Positions 1 through 9,498 of a stretch of DNA of 64,000 nucleotides are shown here, piece after piece (position 1 is the first letter of the stretch; every line of letters starts with the position of its first letter). This DNA comes from JACZYA01 sp965247455 (GTDB lineage: Bacteria; Acidobacteriota; Terriglobia; Acidiferrales; 2-02-FULL-67-57): positions 3,442 to 67,441 of the forward strand of contig CBDFHE010000003.1 in assembly GCA_965247455.1 (NCBI GenBank), read 5' to 3'. The position numbers were made by a program, and so were the translations under genes. The notes below the pieces were generated by a model. It did not search any database. It was not told the DNA's origin and saw nothing but the letters and a program-made list of their open reading frames with translations.

Positions 1-174
1 GGAAGCCTGCATAAGGCGAGTGGACGCCGATCCGCGTCGTTTGATGCAGCCCGGATTCAGTGTCCGGTTCTGCCATCAAGTTGAAGGCGTCCGCCACCGC
101 CTGATCGAAGGCAGTGCGGTCCCCACGTTGAATTTGCGAACGGGCGTAATTCCTTGAAAAAGTAACAGATACGA

Positions 175-208
175 CGAGGCCCCAAAGGGGTCACCCTCCG
201 GGGCCTCG
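175..208 (-). terminator. Putative terminator hairpin after the multi-PAS kinase
   Basis: A perfect 9-bp inverted repeat, CGAGGCCCC (175-183) and GGGGCCTCG (200-208), lies immediately after the stop codon of the minus-strand kinase. In the transcript direction the stem is followed, after a short gap, by a T-rich stretch (near 153-162). Position and shape suit an intrinsic terminator, although the T tract is not directly adjacent. Confidence 0.5.
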
Positions 209-210
209 CG

Positions 211-3200
211 TTAACTATCCAGGCGCAGTAGTTCTCGTCCGAAAAATGGCTTCCCCTTCGAGTCCAGCACCTCGCGCACGGTGCGCGCCAGCGCATCCAG
301 CGAGAAGGGCTTCTGGAGGAAAGCGGTCCCCTCTTCCAGGACGCCATGCTGGACAATGGCGTCGTCGGTGTAGCCCGACATGTAGGTCACCTTCATCTCC
401 GGCCGCGCTCCCGCCAAGCGCTCGGCCAACTCCCAGCCGCTCATCCCCGGCATCACCACGTCGGTTAGCAGCAGGTGGATCGGCCCCCGGTGCTCTTCGC
501 ACACTTGCAGAGCCTCTCCGCCGTCCTGCGCCTCCAGCACCCTGTAGCCGTTGCTTCCCAGGAACTCGGCGGCGAGCCTCCGAACGCTCATCTCATCCTC
601 CACCACCAGGATGGTTTCCGTCCCCCCGGGAGTAGGAGCGGGGAGCGCGGGGTGGAGCTCTCCGCTGGCGGCTGCTTCCTCCACCAGCGGCAGGTAAATC
701 TCGAAGGTCGTGCCCCGGCCAGGCGCGCTCTCCACCCCGAGGGTCCCGCCACTTTGCTTGACGATTCCATAGACGGTGGAAAGACCCAGCCCGGTGCCTT
801 TGCCCGCGCCCTTGGTGGTGAAGAAGGGCTCGAAGATGTGGGAGTGCGTCTCGGCGTCCATCCCTACGCCGGTGTCGCTCACCGCCAGCAGCACGTAGGG
901 CCCGGGCGTGACCTCCGGGTGCTGGCGGGCATAGGCTTCGGTCAGATCGACGTTGGAGGTTTCGAGGGTGAATTTGCCGCCCTGCGGCATGGCGTCGCGC
1001 GCGTTGACCGCCAGGTTCAGGATGATCTGCTCCATCTGCCCCGGGTCGGCTTTCATCCGTCCCAGCGCCAGATCCAATACCGCCGCCAGCTCGATGTCCT
1101 CCCCAAGCAGCCGCCGCAGCATCTTCTCCACCTCGGTGACCACAGCGTTCAGATCCAGCACCTTGGGTTGCAGCACCTGCTTGCGGCTGAAGGCCAGCAG
1201 TTGCTGGGTGAGCGCGGTGGCGCGCTCAGCGGCTTTCTGGATTTCCTCGGCGTTGCGCCGCAGCGGATCGCTTGCGTCCAGTTGGTTCAACAGCAGTTCG
1301 CCGTAGCCCCGCATGACCATGAGGAGGTTATTGAAGTCGTGGGCCACGCCCCCCGCCAGCCGCCCCACCGCTTCCATCTTCTGCGCCTGCCGAAGCTGCT
1401 CCTCGCTCTCGCGCAGCGCTTCTTCCGCCCGCTTGTGCTCGGTGATGTCTTCCACCATGCTGATGGTAAACCGGGGCTCGTCCTCGGCGCCCCGGACCAG
1501 AGACACGGTCAGACGGCCCCATACCTCCTGACCGTCTTTTCGGATGTACCGCTTCTCCAGTTTGTAATGGTTGAGTTTCCCCGCTATTAACTGCTCATAC
1601 TGTTCCCTGTCCGCCGCCACATCGTCGGGATGCGTGAACTCCGTGAACACCATGCGGCGAAGCTCTTCCCCGCTGTACCCGACCATTTCTTGCAGCATGC
1701 GGTTGCTCTCCAGCGAGCGCCCGTCCAGCTTGCCCACCGCCACCCCGATGGCGGCGGCCTGGAACACGCCTCGGAAGCGCCCCTCGCTCTCGCGCAAATT
1801 TTCTTCCGCCTGTTTGCGCTCGGTGATGTCGGTGATAGTGCCGACATAACCGATGATTTCTCCGTCCTTCGTTTTTTCCGTCAACGCCTGGGCGAAGACC
1901 CAGGTCACCACCCCGTCGGGGCGCTGAAAGCGACATTCGGTTCGGAACCATAAACCCTCTTTGGCAGCCTGGTACCACTCCTCAGAGACCCGCTCGCGGT
2001 CCTCGGGGTGAATCGCCCGCGCCCAGCCTTCTCCGCGCGCCTCCTCCGGCGTCAGACCCGCAATCTCGCACCAGCGCTGGTTGACGTAGGTGCAGTTCCC
2101 GTCCGCATTGGTGCGGAAGATACCCACCGGCGACACCGTCGTCAAAGTTTGGAACAGCTTCTGGCTCTCGCGCAGTTCTCCCGTGCGCTCGACTACGCGC
2201 TGCTCCAGTTCTTGGTTCAGTCTTCGGATTTCCTCCTCCGCCTGCTTGCGCTCGGTAATGTCGAGGATGGAGTGAACCACTCGGCCCAGGGTCTGCTCGT
2301 AGCCCGGAACCGCCGACCAGTGCACCGCAAGATTCTTGATCTTGCCTTTCAAGGTTCTCCCGACTGTCTCAGCTCTGAAGTTTGTTTCCCCTTGGGAAAT
2401 GGCGACCAATTCCTTGCCAAAACTTTTGTAGGACTCGTCAATGAAGGTCGGCCCCGCCTTCCCCAACAAGCTCTCTTGGGTGGGGGCTTCGAACAACTCC
2501 GCCATCGGGCGGTTCACGTCAACGGCTTTCACCAGCGCCAAGCACCTCGCCACCTCGTCCGGATTGTCGCTCAAGTAGTTCTCTAAGTTGTTGCTGCCCG
2601 CAGCGCGCAACTCCTCAAGCCGCTTCTTGACCGCGGAGAAATCCTGCACGCACAAGGGAATGGGCGAGTCTTCAAAGAAACGCCGGTAGCGCTCTTCGCT
2701 GGCCCGCAGCGCCTGCTCGGTCCGCACGCGCTCAGTCACGTCCCGCGACACGCCCCGCACGATCGGCTCCTCCGAACCCTCGCGCCGCACGGTGTTGTCG
2801 TACTCCAGGATTCTTTCCTTACCGTCGCGGGTTCGCACCTTCATGAATCCCTGGGCCCGCCCTTCCTTCTTCAGCGCGTCAAGGTAGGCAGGAAAGAGAG
2901 GGCGCGTATCGGGGGCCAGCAAATCGCTCAGCTTGCGGCCCACCAGTTCGTCCGCCCGTTCATAACCCGCCTTTTTCACCAGGGCCTGGTTGACGCTCAG
3001 CAGCCTGCCCTCCAGGTCATGGGTGCAGATCAATTCCTCGACGTTTTCCACTAGGTCGCGGTAGCGTTCCTCGCTCGCCCGCAGCACCTCCTCCGACCGC
3101 TTGCGCTCGGTGATGTCCTCCGCGATCCCGGCGAAGCGGTAGACTTCTCCCGCCTCGTTCCGGATCCCAAAGCCACGAGCCCATATCCAGCGCATCGACC

Positions 3201-4545
3201 CGTCAGGCCGCACGATCCGAAAGTCCTCATTGAGCTCTCCTCGTTTCTTTCGCTCTTCTACGGCGGCGATCACCTGCTCACGATCGTCCGGATGCACGGC
3301 GTCCAGCCAAGATTTGGGCCGCTCGTAAAGACTCTCGCATGTTCGGCCCCATATCTCCTCGAACGCAGGACTGATGTAGAACAACTGGCTCCCGTCTAGG
3401 GAGCCCATCCAGAAGACTTCGGGGATGTGCTCCGCTAGCTGGCGGAAGCGCTCTTCACTCTCCTTTAATGCTTCCTCCGCCCGCTTGCGCTCGGTGATGT
3501 CCCGGGCAATCCCTAAGACCAGAGCTTGATTCCCGATTTTTACCGGGAAGGTTCTGATTTCCACTGTGATCTGCTGGCCGTCTTTCCGATTGAGCGTAAA
3601 CTCATCCGGGCCTGTGGGCAGGCCCAGTACATTCTTGGCTAGCAATGCAGCCGCTCTGGGGATTTGCATGGGGGGCAGCAGATTCAGGCGCAGGAAATTC
3701 TTTCCAATCAACTCCTCCTTCTTGTAACCAGTGATTTCCTCCGTCGCCTTATTGCCGTCCACAAACGTTCCTGTCAGGTCGTTTAAGTAGTAGGCGTCGG
3801 GCGCGTATTCGAACAGTATCTTGAAGCGCTCCTCTGAGCGCTTGAGTTCTTCTGCCGCCTGCCTGCGCTCGGTGACGTCCCGGAAAAAGCCCCGTGTGCT
3901 TACGAACTGCCCGTCGCGGAAGCTCGGCGAGCTGGACCCTTCCACGAAAATCTCTCGTCCGTCCTTGGCCAAAAACACCGTTTCGATCTGAGGAAAATCC
4001 TCTCCGCGTTGCAGCCGAGCGAAGAGATCGGCGCACTTCTTGATTTGATCGCCCCGCAGGATGTCGGTGAATTTCAGTCGCCGGGTTTCTTCTTCTGTGT
4101 ACCCCAGGGTCTTGCGCCACTGGCGGTTGACGTAGTCGAACCGCCCCTCGGCGTTGACGCTTTGAATCAGGTCGCCTGAGTTCTCAAACAGGTCCCGGTA
4201 TTTCCTTTCGCTTACCCGTAGTTCCCCGGCGCGCTCTTCCACTTGGGCATCCAATTCATCGTGAGTTTTTCGCAAGGCCTCCTCTGCCCGTCTTCGCCGG
4301 CGTACCTCGTGTGCTGTATCCTGCCAGCGACGGAAGGAGAAAACGGCCAGCACAATCGTCGCGATAGCGATGGCCGTAAAGAACTCGTCCGCTTCCCAGC
4401 TTTCGTGTTGGCGGGACCACCGGTGAAGTACCTCAAAAGCATCAAAGGCTGACGCTGCCAGAAACGCCAGAACGGCAAGAATCACCAGCCCAACCAGGTC
4501 TATGAAGGCTCTCCGCCTTCTCCCTTGCGTGCTTCTAGAGTTCAT
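211..4545 (-). CDS. Seven-PAS hybrid sensor histidine kinase with C-terminal receiver
   Basis: This 1,444-residue hybrid sensor kinase should autophosphorylate on His and pass phosphate to its own receiver. Two membrane segments are visible near residues 15-34 and 55-72, so it is probably anchored in the inner membrane. Seven PAS-type modules follow (about 113-225, 238-355, 366-480, 492-605, 617-765, 797-910, 922-1035), most ending in the DITER-type linker. The HisKA box GGVAHDFNN is near 1065-1073 (His about 1069), the ATPase has DTGVGMD and GTGLGLS, and the receiver (about 1311-1425) keeps its acceptor Asp in LTDVVMPG. Residues 614-850 are encoded by DNA apparently identical to part of the kinase at 17072-20104, and the HisKA-to-receiver part is nearly identical to the kinase at 10602-12473. 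The ligand is unknown. No output partner lies beside it. Confidence 0.93.
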   Translation of the reverse strand: MNSRSTQGRRRRAFIDLVGLVILAVLAFLAASAFDAFEVLHRWSRQHESWEADEFFTAIAIATIVLAVFSFRRWQDTAHEVRRRRRAEEALRKTHDELDAQVEERAGELRVSERKYRDLFENSGDLIQSVNAEGRFDYVNRQWRKTLGYTEEETRRLKFTDILRGDQIKKCADLFARLQRGEDFPQIETVFLAKDGREIFVEGSSSPSFRDGQFVSTRGFFRDVTERRQAAEELKRSEERFKILFEYAPDAYYLNDLTGTFVDGNKATEEITGYKKEELIGKNFLRLNLLPPMQIPRAAALLAKNVLGLPTGPDEFTLNRKDGQQITVEIRTFPVKIGNQALVLGIARDITERKRAEEALKESEERFRQLAEHIPEVFWMGSLDGSQLFYISPAFEEIWGRTCESLYERPKSWLDAVHPDDREQVIAAVEERKKRGELNEDFRIVRPDGSMRWIWARGFGIRNEAGEVYRFAGIAEDITERKRSEEVLRASEERYRDLVENVEELICTHDLEGRLLSVNQALVKKAGYERADELVGRKLSDLLAPDTRPLFPAYLDALKKEGRAQGFMKVRTRDGKERILEYDNTVRREGSEEPIVRGVSRDVTERVRTEQALRASEERYRRFFEDSPIPLCVQDFSAVKKRLEELRAAGSNNLENYLSDNPDEVARCLALVKAVDVNRPMAELFEAPTQESLLGKAGPTFIDESYKSFGKELVAISQGETNFRAETVGRTLKGKIKNLAVHWSAVPGYEQTLGRVVHSILDITERKQAEEEIRRLNQELEQRVVERTGELRESQKLFQTLTTVSPVGIFRTNADGNCTYVNQRWCEIAGLTPEEARGEGWARAIHPEDRERVSEEWYQAAKEGLWFRTECRFQRPDGVVTWVFAQALTEKTKDGEIIGYVGTITDITERKQAEENLRESEGRFRGVFQAAAIGVAVGKLDGRSLESNRMLQEMVGYSGEELRRMVFTEFTHPDDVAADREQYEQLIAGKLNHYKLEKRYIRKDGQEVWGRLTVSLVRGAEDEPRFTISMVEDITEHKRAEEALRESEEQLRQAQKMEAVGRLAGGVAHDFNNLLMVMRGYGELLLNQLDASDPLRRNAEEIQKAAERATALTQQLLAFSRKQVLQPKVLDLNAVVTEVEKMLRRLLGEDIELAAVLDLALGRMKADPGQMEQIILNLAVNARDAMPQGGKFTLETSNVDLTEAYARQHPEVTPGPYVLLAVSDTGVGMDAETHSHIFEPFFTTKGAGKGTGLGLSTVYGIVKQSGGTLGVESAPGRGTTFEIYLPLVEEAAASGELHPALPAPTPGGTETILVVEDEMSVRRLAAEFLGSNGYRVLEAQDGGEALQVCEEHRGPIHLLLTDVVMPGMSGWELAERLAGARPEMKVTYMSGYTDDAIVQHGVLEEGTAFLQKPFSLDALARTVREVLDSKGKPFFGRELLRLDS
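263..1416 (-). repeat. Kinase-core repeat, copy 1
   Basis: This segment encodes HisKA, ATPase and receiver domains of the multi-PAS kinase and matches 11283-12442 closely, apart from scattered substitutions and a 6-nt indel beside the AYARQH codons. The two copies are inverted relative to each other, so recombination between them would invert the roughly 10 kb between. Confidence 0.85.
1991..2714 (-). repeat. 724-bp PAS-block repeat, copy 1
   Basis: Direct-orientation counterpart of 18915-19638 (constant offset 16,924). No difference was noticed over the compared bases. It covers codons from the RRFFEDSPIP PAS module through the IHPEDRERV end of the next. The sharp edges (G/C change at 1990, divergence after 2714) suggest recent gene conversion or a copied module. 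Confidence 0.9.
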
Positions 4546-5022
4546 CGTCCTAAGCCCAGCCCACTCGCCGGACTCTCAGCGCCAGCGCAACCGCCAGGAG
4601 CGGGAGCACAAAGCGCCCCGGCGTGCGGCTGTCGGCGCAGCGGTGCCTCGGTACCATCGGCATAGACAACTCGGTCTTTCCTACAATTCGGGCCCGCTCT
4701 GGGGGGTTCCACTCCCGGTGTTTCAGGAGATCCCGACCGCGAAATCCTCTTCTCCCCGCACTCGGCCAAATCCAGCTTTGGATGGTCGCTCCCCTGCGGG
4801 GGCGTTCGGCGGTGAAGGCCCGACACTCTTATTTTACCCATAGATGTGAAAAGGCGCGAGAGGGGGGCCACCAGGAAAACCGCCAGGGATTGTGGGAGGA
4901 CCCCGCCCGAGGGTGCGCGGAGTTTTTGACTCCGCGCACCGCTGGCGCTATCATGCCGGCAGAGTTGGCGGCAGGGGAGGTGCAAGGCCGCCGTCTTCCG
5001 ACCACCGCAAAGGAGGGGTGCC
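4546..5022. other. Intergenic region without a recognisable gene
   Basis: These 477 bases separate a minus-strand kinase from a plus-strand gene, so promoters for both probably lie here. GC content is high and every open frame looks like chance. A short inverted repeat (TGCGCGGAG and CTCCGCGCA, near 4914-4939) is the only structure noticed. Confidence 0.4.
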
Positions 5023-5634
5023 ATGGCACCGCGCTCCGCGCCGCCCCTCGGCCCCCGCAAGCACGTCCGCCGTAGCTTGATTGTCAGTCCCGGCTTTCAA
5101 CTGCGCGCCCTGCTGCCCCTGCTCACCTTTTTGGTTGTGGCGACGGCGCTGCTGGCGGCGGGGCTCTTCTATCCGCTTCAGCAGCGAGCGGCGCACGAGC
5201 CGGATCTGCGCGTCCGCACTCTCCTGCACGAGCAGCTCGTGCAGGTGCACGAGCGCCTATGACCGCTGCTGCTGGCGGCTGGGCTGGGAGCCTCCTACCT
5301 CGTCCTGCGCCATTCCGGTCGGGTGGCCGGCGCCCTCTACCATCTCCACCTCTATCTCAACCAGTTGGCCGAAGGCGACTACCAGCCCCTGCGCCTGCGC
5401 AAGAAGGATGAGTTCCGCCTCTTCGAAGACGACGCCGCCAAGCTGGCCCAGAAAATGAAGCTGCTCGCCACCCGCAACCGCAACCTGTTCCTCAGCTTGC
5501 AAGGTGGCCTCCGCCATCTGGCCGGGCGCCTGGAGAAGGGCGAGGAAATTCCCCGCGCTGAGTTGGAGGAGCTGGTCACCACCATGCAAGAGCAGATTGC
5601 CAAAGCCCTCGACACGGCCCCGGCACGGAGGTAG
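5023..5634 (+). pseudogene. Two-TM HAMP-like membrane protein interrupted by an in-frame TGA
   Basis: The reading frame starts at an ATG behind a good ribosome site (AAAGGAGGGG) and runs to 5634, but codon 5260-5262 is TGA. Before it lie a basic N-terminus and one membrane helix (about residues 29-48) with a short extracytoplasmic stretch. After it the same frame continues with a second hydrophobic helix and a HAMP-like region (LNQLAEGDYQPL, then KDEF), ending in a coiled coil. TM1, loop, TM2, HAMP is the standard layout of a signalling membrane protein, so the two halves were one gene. The TGA differs by one base from TGG (Trp). The stop codon ends 2 nt before the downstream pilin-like gene, which suggests an operon. 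A real nonsense mutation and a base-call error are both possible. Confidence 0.7.
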
Positions 5635-5636
5635 CT

Positions 5637-5939
5637 ATGTTGGCTCTTGTTCGTTCCTGCCCGCGTCGCCGCGCAGCCGGCTTCGCCCTGCCCGAACTGA
5701 TGTTGGTGCTGGCCATCATCATGGTGCTGGTTTCTCTCGCCGTCCCTCGCTACATGAGTTCCATCCAGGTGGCCGAGGAAGCCAAGGCCGCGCAGACCAT
5801 GAAGGACATCCACACCGCCCAGGAAGCCTACCGCATCACCAACGGCGCCTACGCCCCCACCTTCGACCAATTGAAGAACACCACTCCGCTGGCGGGCGAG
5901 TTGATCTTCGAAGCCAAGCGCGTCGACGGCACTCCCTAA
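5637..5939 (+). CDS. Type IV pilin-like protein with atypical C-terminus
   Basis: The 100-residue product starts with a short basic leader followed by GFALPELMLVLAIIMVLVSLA, a type III prepilin peptidase site with the hydrophobic helix expected of type IV pilins and type II pseudopilins; cleavage would fall after the Gly and the key Glu is at mature position 5. The middle (AAQTMKDIHTAQEAY) matches the usual pilin alpha-1 to first-strand region. The protein ends early, with EAKRVDGTP and then a stop. The same nine-codon tail and downstream DNA occur at the end of the lipoprotein gene at 9498, so the original C-terminal half seems to have been replaced. Whether it still assembles is doubtful. 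Confidence 0.75.
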   Translation: MLALVRSCPRRRAAGFALPELMLVLAIIMVLVSLAVPRYMSSIQVAEEAKAAQTMKDIHTAQEAYRITNGAYAPTFDQLKNTTPLAGELIFEAKRVDGTP

Positions 5940-6343
5940 CCCTCTTTGGTGGGGCAGACCTGCCTCTCCAAGAGAGAAACAGTCCGGAAGAGGTGCCTGA
6001 CTGCCCTGCCTACCGCAGGCAGGCGCAGGCAGGCTCGGCACCCGCTTTATCCGCAGTCGAGGGGTTTGTCCCGAAGGAAAATAAGGGAACCAGAGCCGAA
6101 GGGTTTCCGCCCGTAGGGCAAAGAAACAAGTAGCCGGGCTGTCCCCTCTGGCGGTCCTAGTGTTTTCACTCCCCAGCTTGAGCTATGCAATTCGGGCCAG
6201 CTCTGCCTTCGCCCGGAGGTTGGCTGCGCTTCGGCGGCCGGGTCCAGTCGCAACCAGGTTTCTTATTTTGTTCTTATTTTTCGTTCTAGGCTTCACAAAC
6301 AATATCTAGTGTGATAGGGAAATGTTAACTAAAGGAGGTTGGG
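5940..6343. other. Intergenic region with GCCTGCC-type palindromic repeats
   Basis: This 404-bp stretch has no credible gene. It contains copies of a dispersed GC-rich motif (CTGCCTACCGCAGGCAGGC near 6006-6024) and a segment resembling the region downstream of 9498 (gtgcctg..tgccctgcctaccgcag). A ribosome-binding sequence AAAGGAGG (6330-6337) precedes the ATG at 6344. Confidence 0.5.
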
Positions 6344-6917
6344 ATGAAACAATATCGCGCGGTTTCGCTCCGCCGAAGGGCTGCTGCTCTTTGCGCTGGC
6401 TATTCTGCTTGTGGCTTGTGGCGGCTACCTCACTTCGGGTCCCCCGTTGGATTCCGGTTCCGGCTCCGGCACTGGCTCTACCCCCGGCTCGGGCCCTGCC
6501 ACCGGCTCGGGTTCGGTGGCCCTGTTCGTGCGAGATGCGCCCATGGAAGAGTTGGTGGAGTTCGAAATCATCGTCACGGACGTGATCTTCGACCCCGGCA
6601 CCGTCTCGGTTCTCTCCCAGCCGATTCGGCTGGAGCTGACCGGCCTCCAGCTCACCAGCGAAATCATCCACCTGGCGCTGCAAAGCGTTCCCGCAGGTCT
6701 CTATACCAGCGTCACCGTCATGCTTCTCGACCCCAAGATCAGATTTTGTCCCGATCCCCCGGCTAGTTGCACGGACCAGAACGTGCTAAACATCGTGCTG
6801 GCGGTGAACCCTTCCAAATCCACCTCCACCATCAACTTCGGCGTTACCTCCGGCCAGGTGACCGCCTTGTTGCTCGATTTCGACCTGCGCGCCATGGTCG
6901 TGACCGATACCATGAAT

Positions 6918-8587
6918 CCGGGATTTCCGTTTCGCCTGCCCCTGATGGCACGTTTATACACCCGATCGCCGCCGATCGCACAAAAACTTCGATCGTCGCA
7001 CAATCGCTCAGCTTCAAAGGCCTTCATCTGAGCCCGCGCCGACGTGCGACCGACTGGAACCCCTGCTTTTCGGGCATTTCTCAGACACCGCTCCACACGT
7101 GTGCCCCGTGTCATCGCCGGGCGGGCTTCGTTGCACTTCAGGCCGCGCGTCAGCCTGCCGGCACGGGTAGCGCCCAGATCCTCCGCAGCATGTCGCCGAA
7201 CAGCCGCCGCGTGAGATGCCCTTCCGCCAGCAGAAGCCAGTAGTACCGCGCATGCTTCACCAGCCGGCCCCCAGTTTTCACCAGTCGCTGCTGGAGACTC
7301 GTGAGCGACCAGCGCTTGACCCGCAGCGGAAGGACCAGTCTGCGCCACAAGTTGCCCAGATTGTAGGCCAGGACGCTCAGTTGCAGGCGCACCTCGTTCG
7401 CCCGGAAACGATGGCACGACAGCCGCGTCCAGTGGGTGGCCTGCTTGCCTTCCTTGATCCATTGCTCCGCCGTACCGCGCTTGTTGTAAAACCGCACGAC
7501 CGAGCGGCTCGGGAGGGCCATGTTGGTCACGATGAAGCCGACGCGAGGGAACAGCTCACCTTGGTGGTGCTCCACCTTGGCGACGATCCGTCTGGGCGTG
7601 GTCCAGCTCTTGGCCTGATAGCGGAAACTCTGGTAGCGCACCAAGGGCTTGCAGCTCGGCCGTCCCGGCGGACGAAAGAGGATGTCTTCGATTTCCAGCT
7701 CCAAGCTCTTGTTCGCCGGCATGCGAATGGCATAGTCCACGTCGCGCTGCTCGAGCGCGTCGTAGATCTCGGGCTTCGCGAACGCGGCGTCTGCGCGGAA
7801 CGCTACGCGCTTGCCCTCCACCTGCTGCCGGTCAATCTCCGGTACGAGCAGGTCGTCCCAGTCGTCGGCGCTATGCACGTTGCCTGGCCGCAGCGTGGCG
7901 GCGAGGCAGTCCCCATGCTCGGTGAACAGAAACAGCGGGTGGTAGCAGACGGACTCGAAGTGCCCGTTATAGGCGCTCCCTTCCTGCGCCCCATGCACCG
8001 GGCTCTCGCTCGAATCCATGTCGAGCACGATCCGGTCGGCGCGCGTCGCCATCTCGGCCTGTGCAAGCACCTCCCGGTTCACGGCCCTCAACCCGACGAG
8101 ATTCTCCTCGTGGGTCAGCAGCTCTGTCTCGAACCAATGCAGCGTCGATGTCAGCGCCGCACCCCGGTCCCAGCGCTTTGGCGACCCGATGAGACGAAAT
8201 GTTGGGTCTGCCGACACGCGCCCCGCGTCGTTGAGATCTTCGTAGCCCGCGAGGCGACTGTAGACCGACTGCCGCAGGAGATCCACCACGCTGAACTGGG
8301 TGTTCATCCCCTGTCGGGAATCGCTCAGGTGCTCGGCGATGAGTGTCTCCAGCCCCAGACGTTCATCCAACTCGCGCACCAGAATGAGGCCAGCGTCAGA
8401 AGTGACGCGCGATCCCTGGAACGCGACTTTCAAGAAGCCGTTGAACGCGAACTGGAATGGCTCGTGTTGTAATTCACCCACCGGGTGTCACCCTCCGTAG
8501 TGTGGTTCCTTACGTCGGAGCCCCAAAACTCAAGGCGCAGCGACTGGTCCTGGCGATACGGTACCACAGCCAAATCGGAAATCCGGG
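6918..8587 (-). mobile_element. IS1380-family insertion sequence, copy 1 (1,670 bp)
   Basis: Ends are defined by comparison with the second copy at 36250-37919. The left end reads CCGGGATTTCCGTTT and the right end, inverted, reads CCCGGATTTCCGATTT, giving short imperfect terminal repeats around GGATTTCCG. It is flanked by the 5-bp target duplication TGAAT (6913-6917 and 8588-8592). It carries a single transposase gene on the minus strand. Size, ends and 5-bp duplication fit the IS1380 family. The host gene is the lipoprotein gene on the opposite strand. Confidence 0.95.
7150..8481 (-). CDS. IS1380-family DDE transposase
   Basis: This 443-residue transposase of the IS4-related DDE superfamily catalyses cut-and-paste movement of the element. 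The DD part is visible as LDMDSSESPVHG (second strand region) and RADAAFAKPE, and the C-terminal signature YNKRGTAEQWIKEGK matches the Y-(2)-R-(3)-E-(6)-K motif with the catalytic Glu. A GTG start is inferred just inside the right end. The protein differs from the copy at 36356-37687 by one residue (Met versus Thr in IVTNxALPS), so both copies are full length and the element moved recently. Confidence 0.95.
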   Translation of the reverse strand: MGELQHEPFQFAFNGFLKVAFQGSRVTSDAGLILVRELDERLGLETLIAEHLSDSRQGMNTQFSVVDLLRQSVYSRLAGYEDLNDAGRVSADPTFRLIGSPKRWDRGAALTSTLHWFETELLTHEENLVGLRAVNREVLAQAEMATRADRIVLDMDSSESPVHGAQEGSAYNGHFESVCYHPLFLFTEHGDCLAATLRPGNVHSADDWDDLLVPEIDRQQVEGKRVAFRADAAFAKPEIYDALEQRDVDYAIRMPANKSLELEIEDILFRPPGRPSCKPLVRYQSFRYQAKSWTTPRRIVAKVEHHQGELFPRVGFIVTNMALPSRSVVRFYNKRGTAEQWIKEGKQATHWTRLSCHRFRANEVRLQLSVLAYNLGNLWRRLVLPLRVKRWSLTSLQQRLVKTGGRLVKHARYYWLLLAEGHLTRRLFGDMLRRIWALPVPAG

Positions 8588-9498
8588 TGAATATCTCGGG
8601 CGAGGTCACCGGCTTCGACCCGTTCGGCAACATTCTCGTCACTGTCCTGGACGTGGCGGGTCAGCCGGGCGAATTCGAAGATGAAGTCGGCCGCGTGGTC
8701 AGCGTCAACGCCACCGCCTCCAGCTTCGTCTTCGAGCCCTTCGGCAGTTGCGAGCAGCTCACCATCGCCACCGACGTCGCTACTCAGTTTGCCGCCTTCG
8801 ACCGGATCAGCTTGACCAACACCTTCTCCAGCCTGCTGGCCGGCCAGGTCGTGGAAGTGAACGCCGACCTGAAAATCGACGCCTCCTTAGTGGCGGAAAA
8901 GGTGGAATTCGAAGATGACGCCATGGAAGACGAGACCGAAGGCCTCATCACCGACGTCACTCGGGCCACTGGCCCCAGTCAGGACAGCTTCGGCTTGGTC
9001 CTCTTGGATGTCGCTCCCTGCACCGCCACCCTGCCCCTGGTCGAAATCGCCCGGGTTGACGTTACCACCATCCTGGGCGCGGTTGACTTCCGCATTGACG
9101 ACGACGGCTTTACCACCGTGGACCCCGCCCTTTTCGACGGCGCCGAAGACCTGGTAGCTGGCCAGAGGGTATCCCTTGATCCCGTCGAGGCACTGGGCCT
9201 TTCCCCCCTGACGGCGCAGCAAATCAGGCTCGAGGATGTGACCATCCTGGGCGCGGTCGATAACCCGATTTCCTCTCTCGCCTTCGAGCTCGTCCCTCGA
9301 GCGGCGTTCATGGCCAGCGTCGACGCCTCCATCACCGTGCAACTCTCTACCGCCGACACCGGGTTCGAGAACCTGCCCAACGGCACGAGCGATCTCTTCG
9401 CCGGGCGAGACGTGCGGGTGAGAGGGTTACTGTTCCGGGACAGTGCCGGCGAGTTGTTCCTCGTCGCCAAGCGCGTCGACGGCACCCCCTTACCTTAA

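Larger units (their letters stand above)
6344..9498 (+). pseudogene. DUF4382/DUF5666-like lipoprotein gene, frameshifted and split by an IS
   Basis: Two separated pieces form one gene. The first (to 6917) has a Ser/Gly/Pro-rich stretch and a DUF4382-like beta domain (SVALFVRDAPMEELVEFEI). The second (8593-9498) resembles DUF5666-type beta repeats (VNISGEVTGFDPFGN, then repeats of the TILGAVDxxI type). Removing bases 6918-8592 (the IS plus one TGAAT duplication) joins Asn to ISGEVTG in frame. The only ATG with a ribosome site (6344) is in a different frame from the lipobox (LLVACGG near 6405-6422), and the lipobox frame has a stop at 6345, so a further 1-nt shift lies in the signal-peptide region. 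An intact ancestor would be an exported lipoprotein of about 490 residues. The role is unknown. Confidence 0.8.

Noticed and set aside
1..175. A minus-strand open frame running off the left edge (text such as DRTAFDQAVADAFNLMAEPD)
   Set aside because: No start codon with a ribosome site and no recognisable family; it may be the edge of a gene outside the window but cannot be supported.
475..1590. Long plus-strand open frames opposite the kinase cores (also opposite 11184-12230 and the PAS block)
   Set aside because: They lie antisense to clear kinase domains, are His/Gln/Leu-rich as expected from GC-rich complement, and recur only because the kinase DNA is duplicated.
5260..5262. Selenocysteine at the in-frame TGA
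   Set aside because: No SECIS-like hairpin was recognised immediately after the codon, the position is not a redox site, and Trp (TGG) is the natural residue.
7216..8472. 418-codon plus-strand frame inside IS copy 1, and its equivalent in copy 2
   Set aside because: Antisense to the transposase; no family resemblance.
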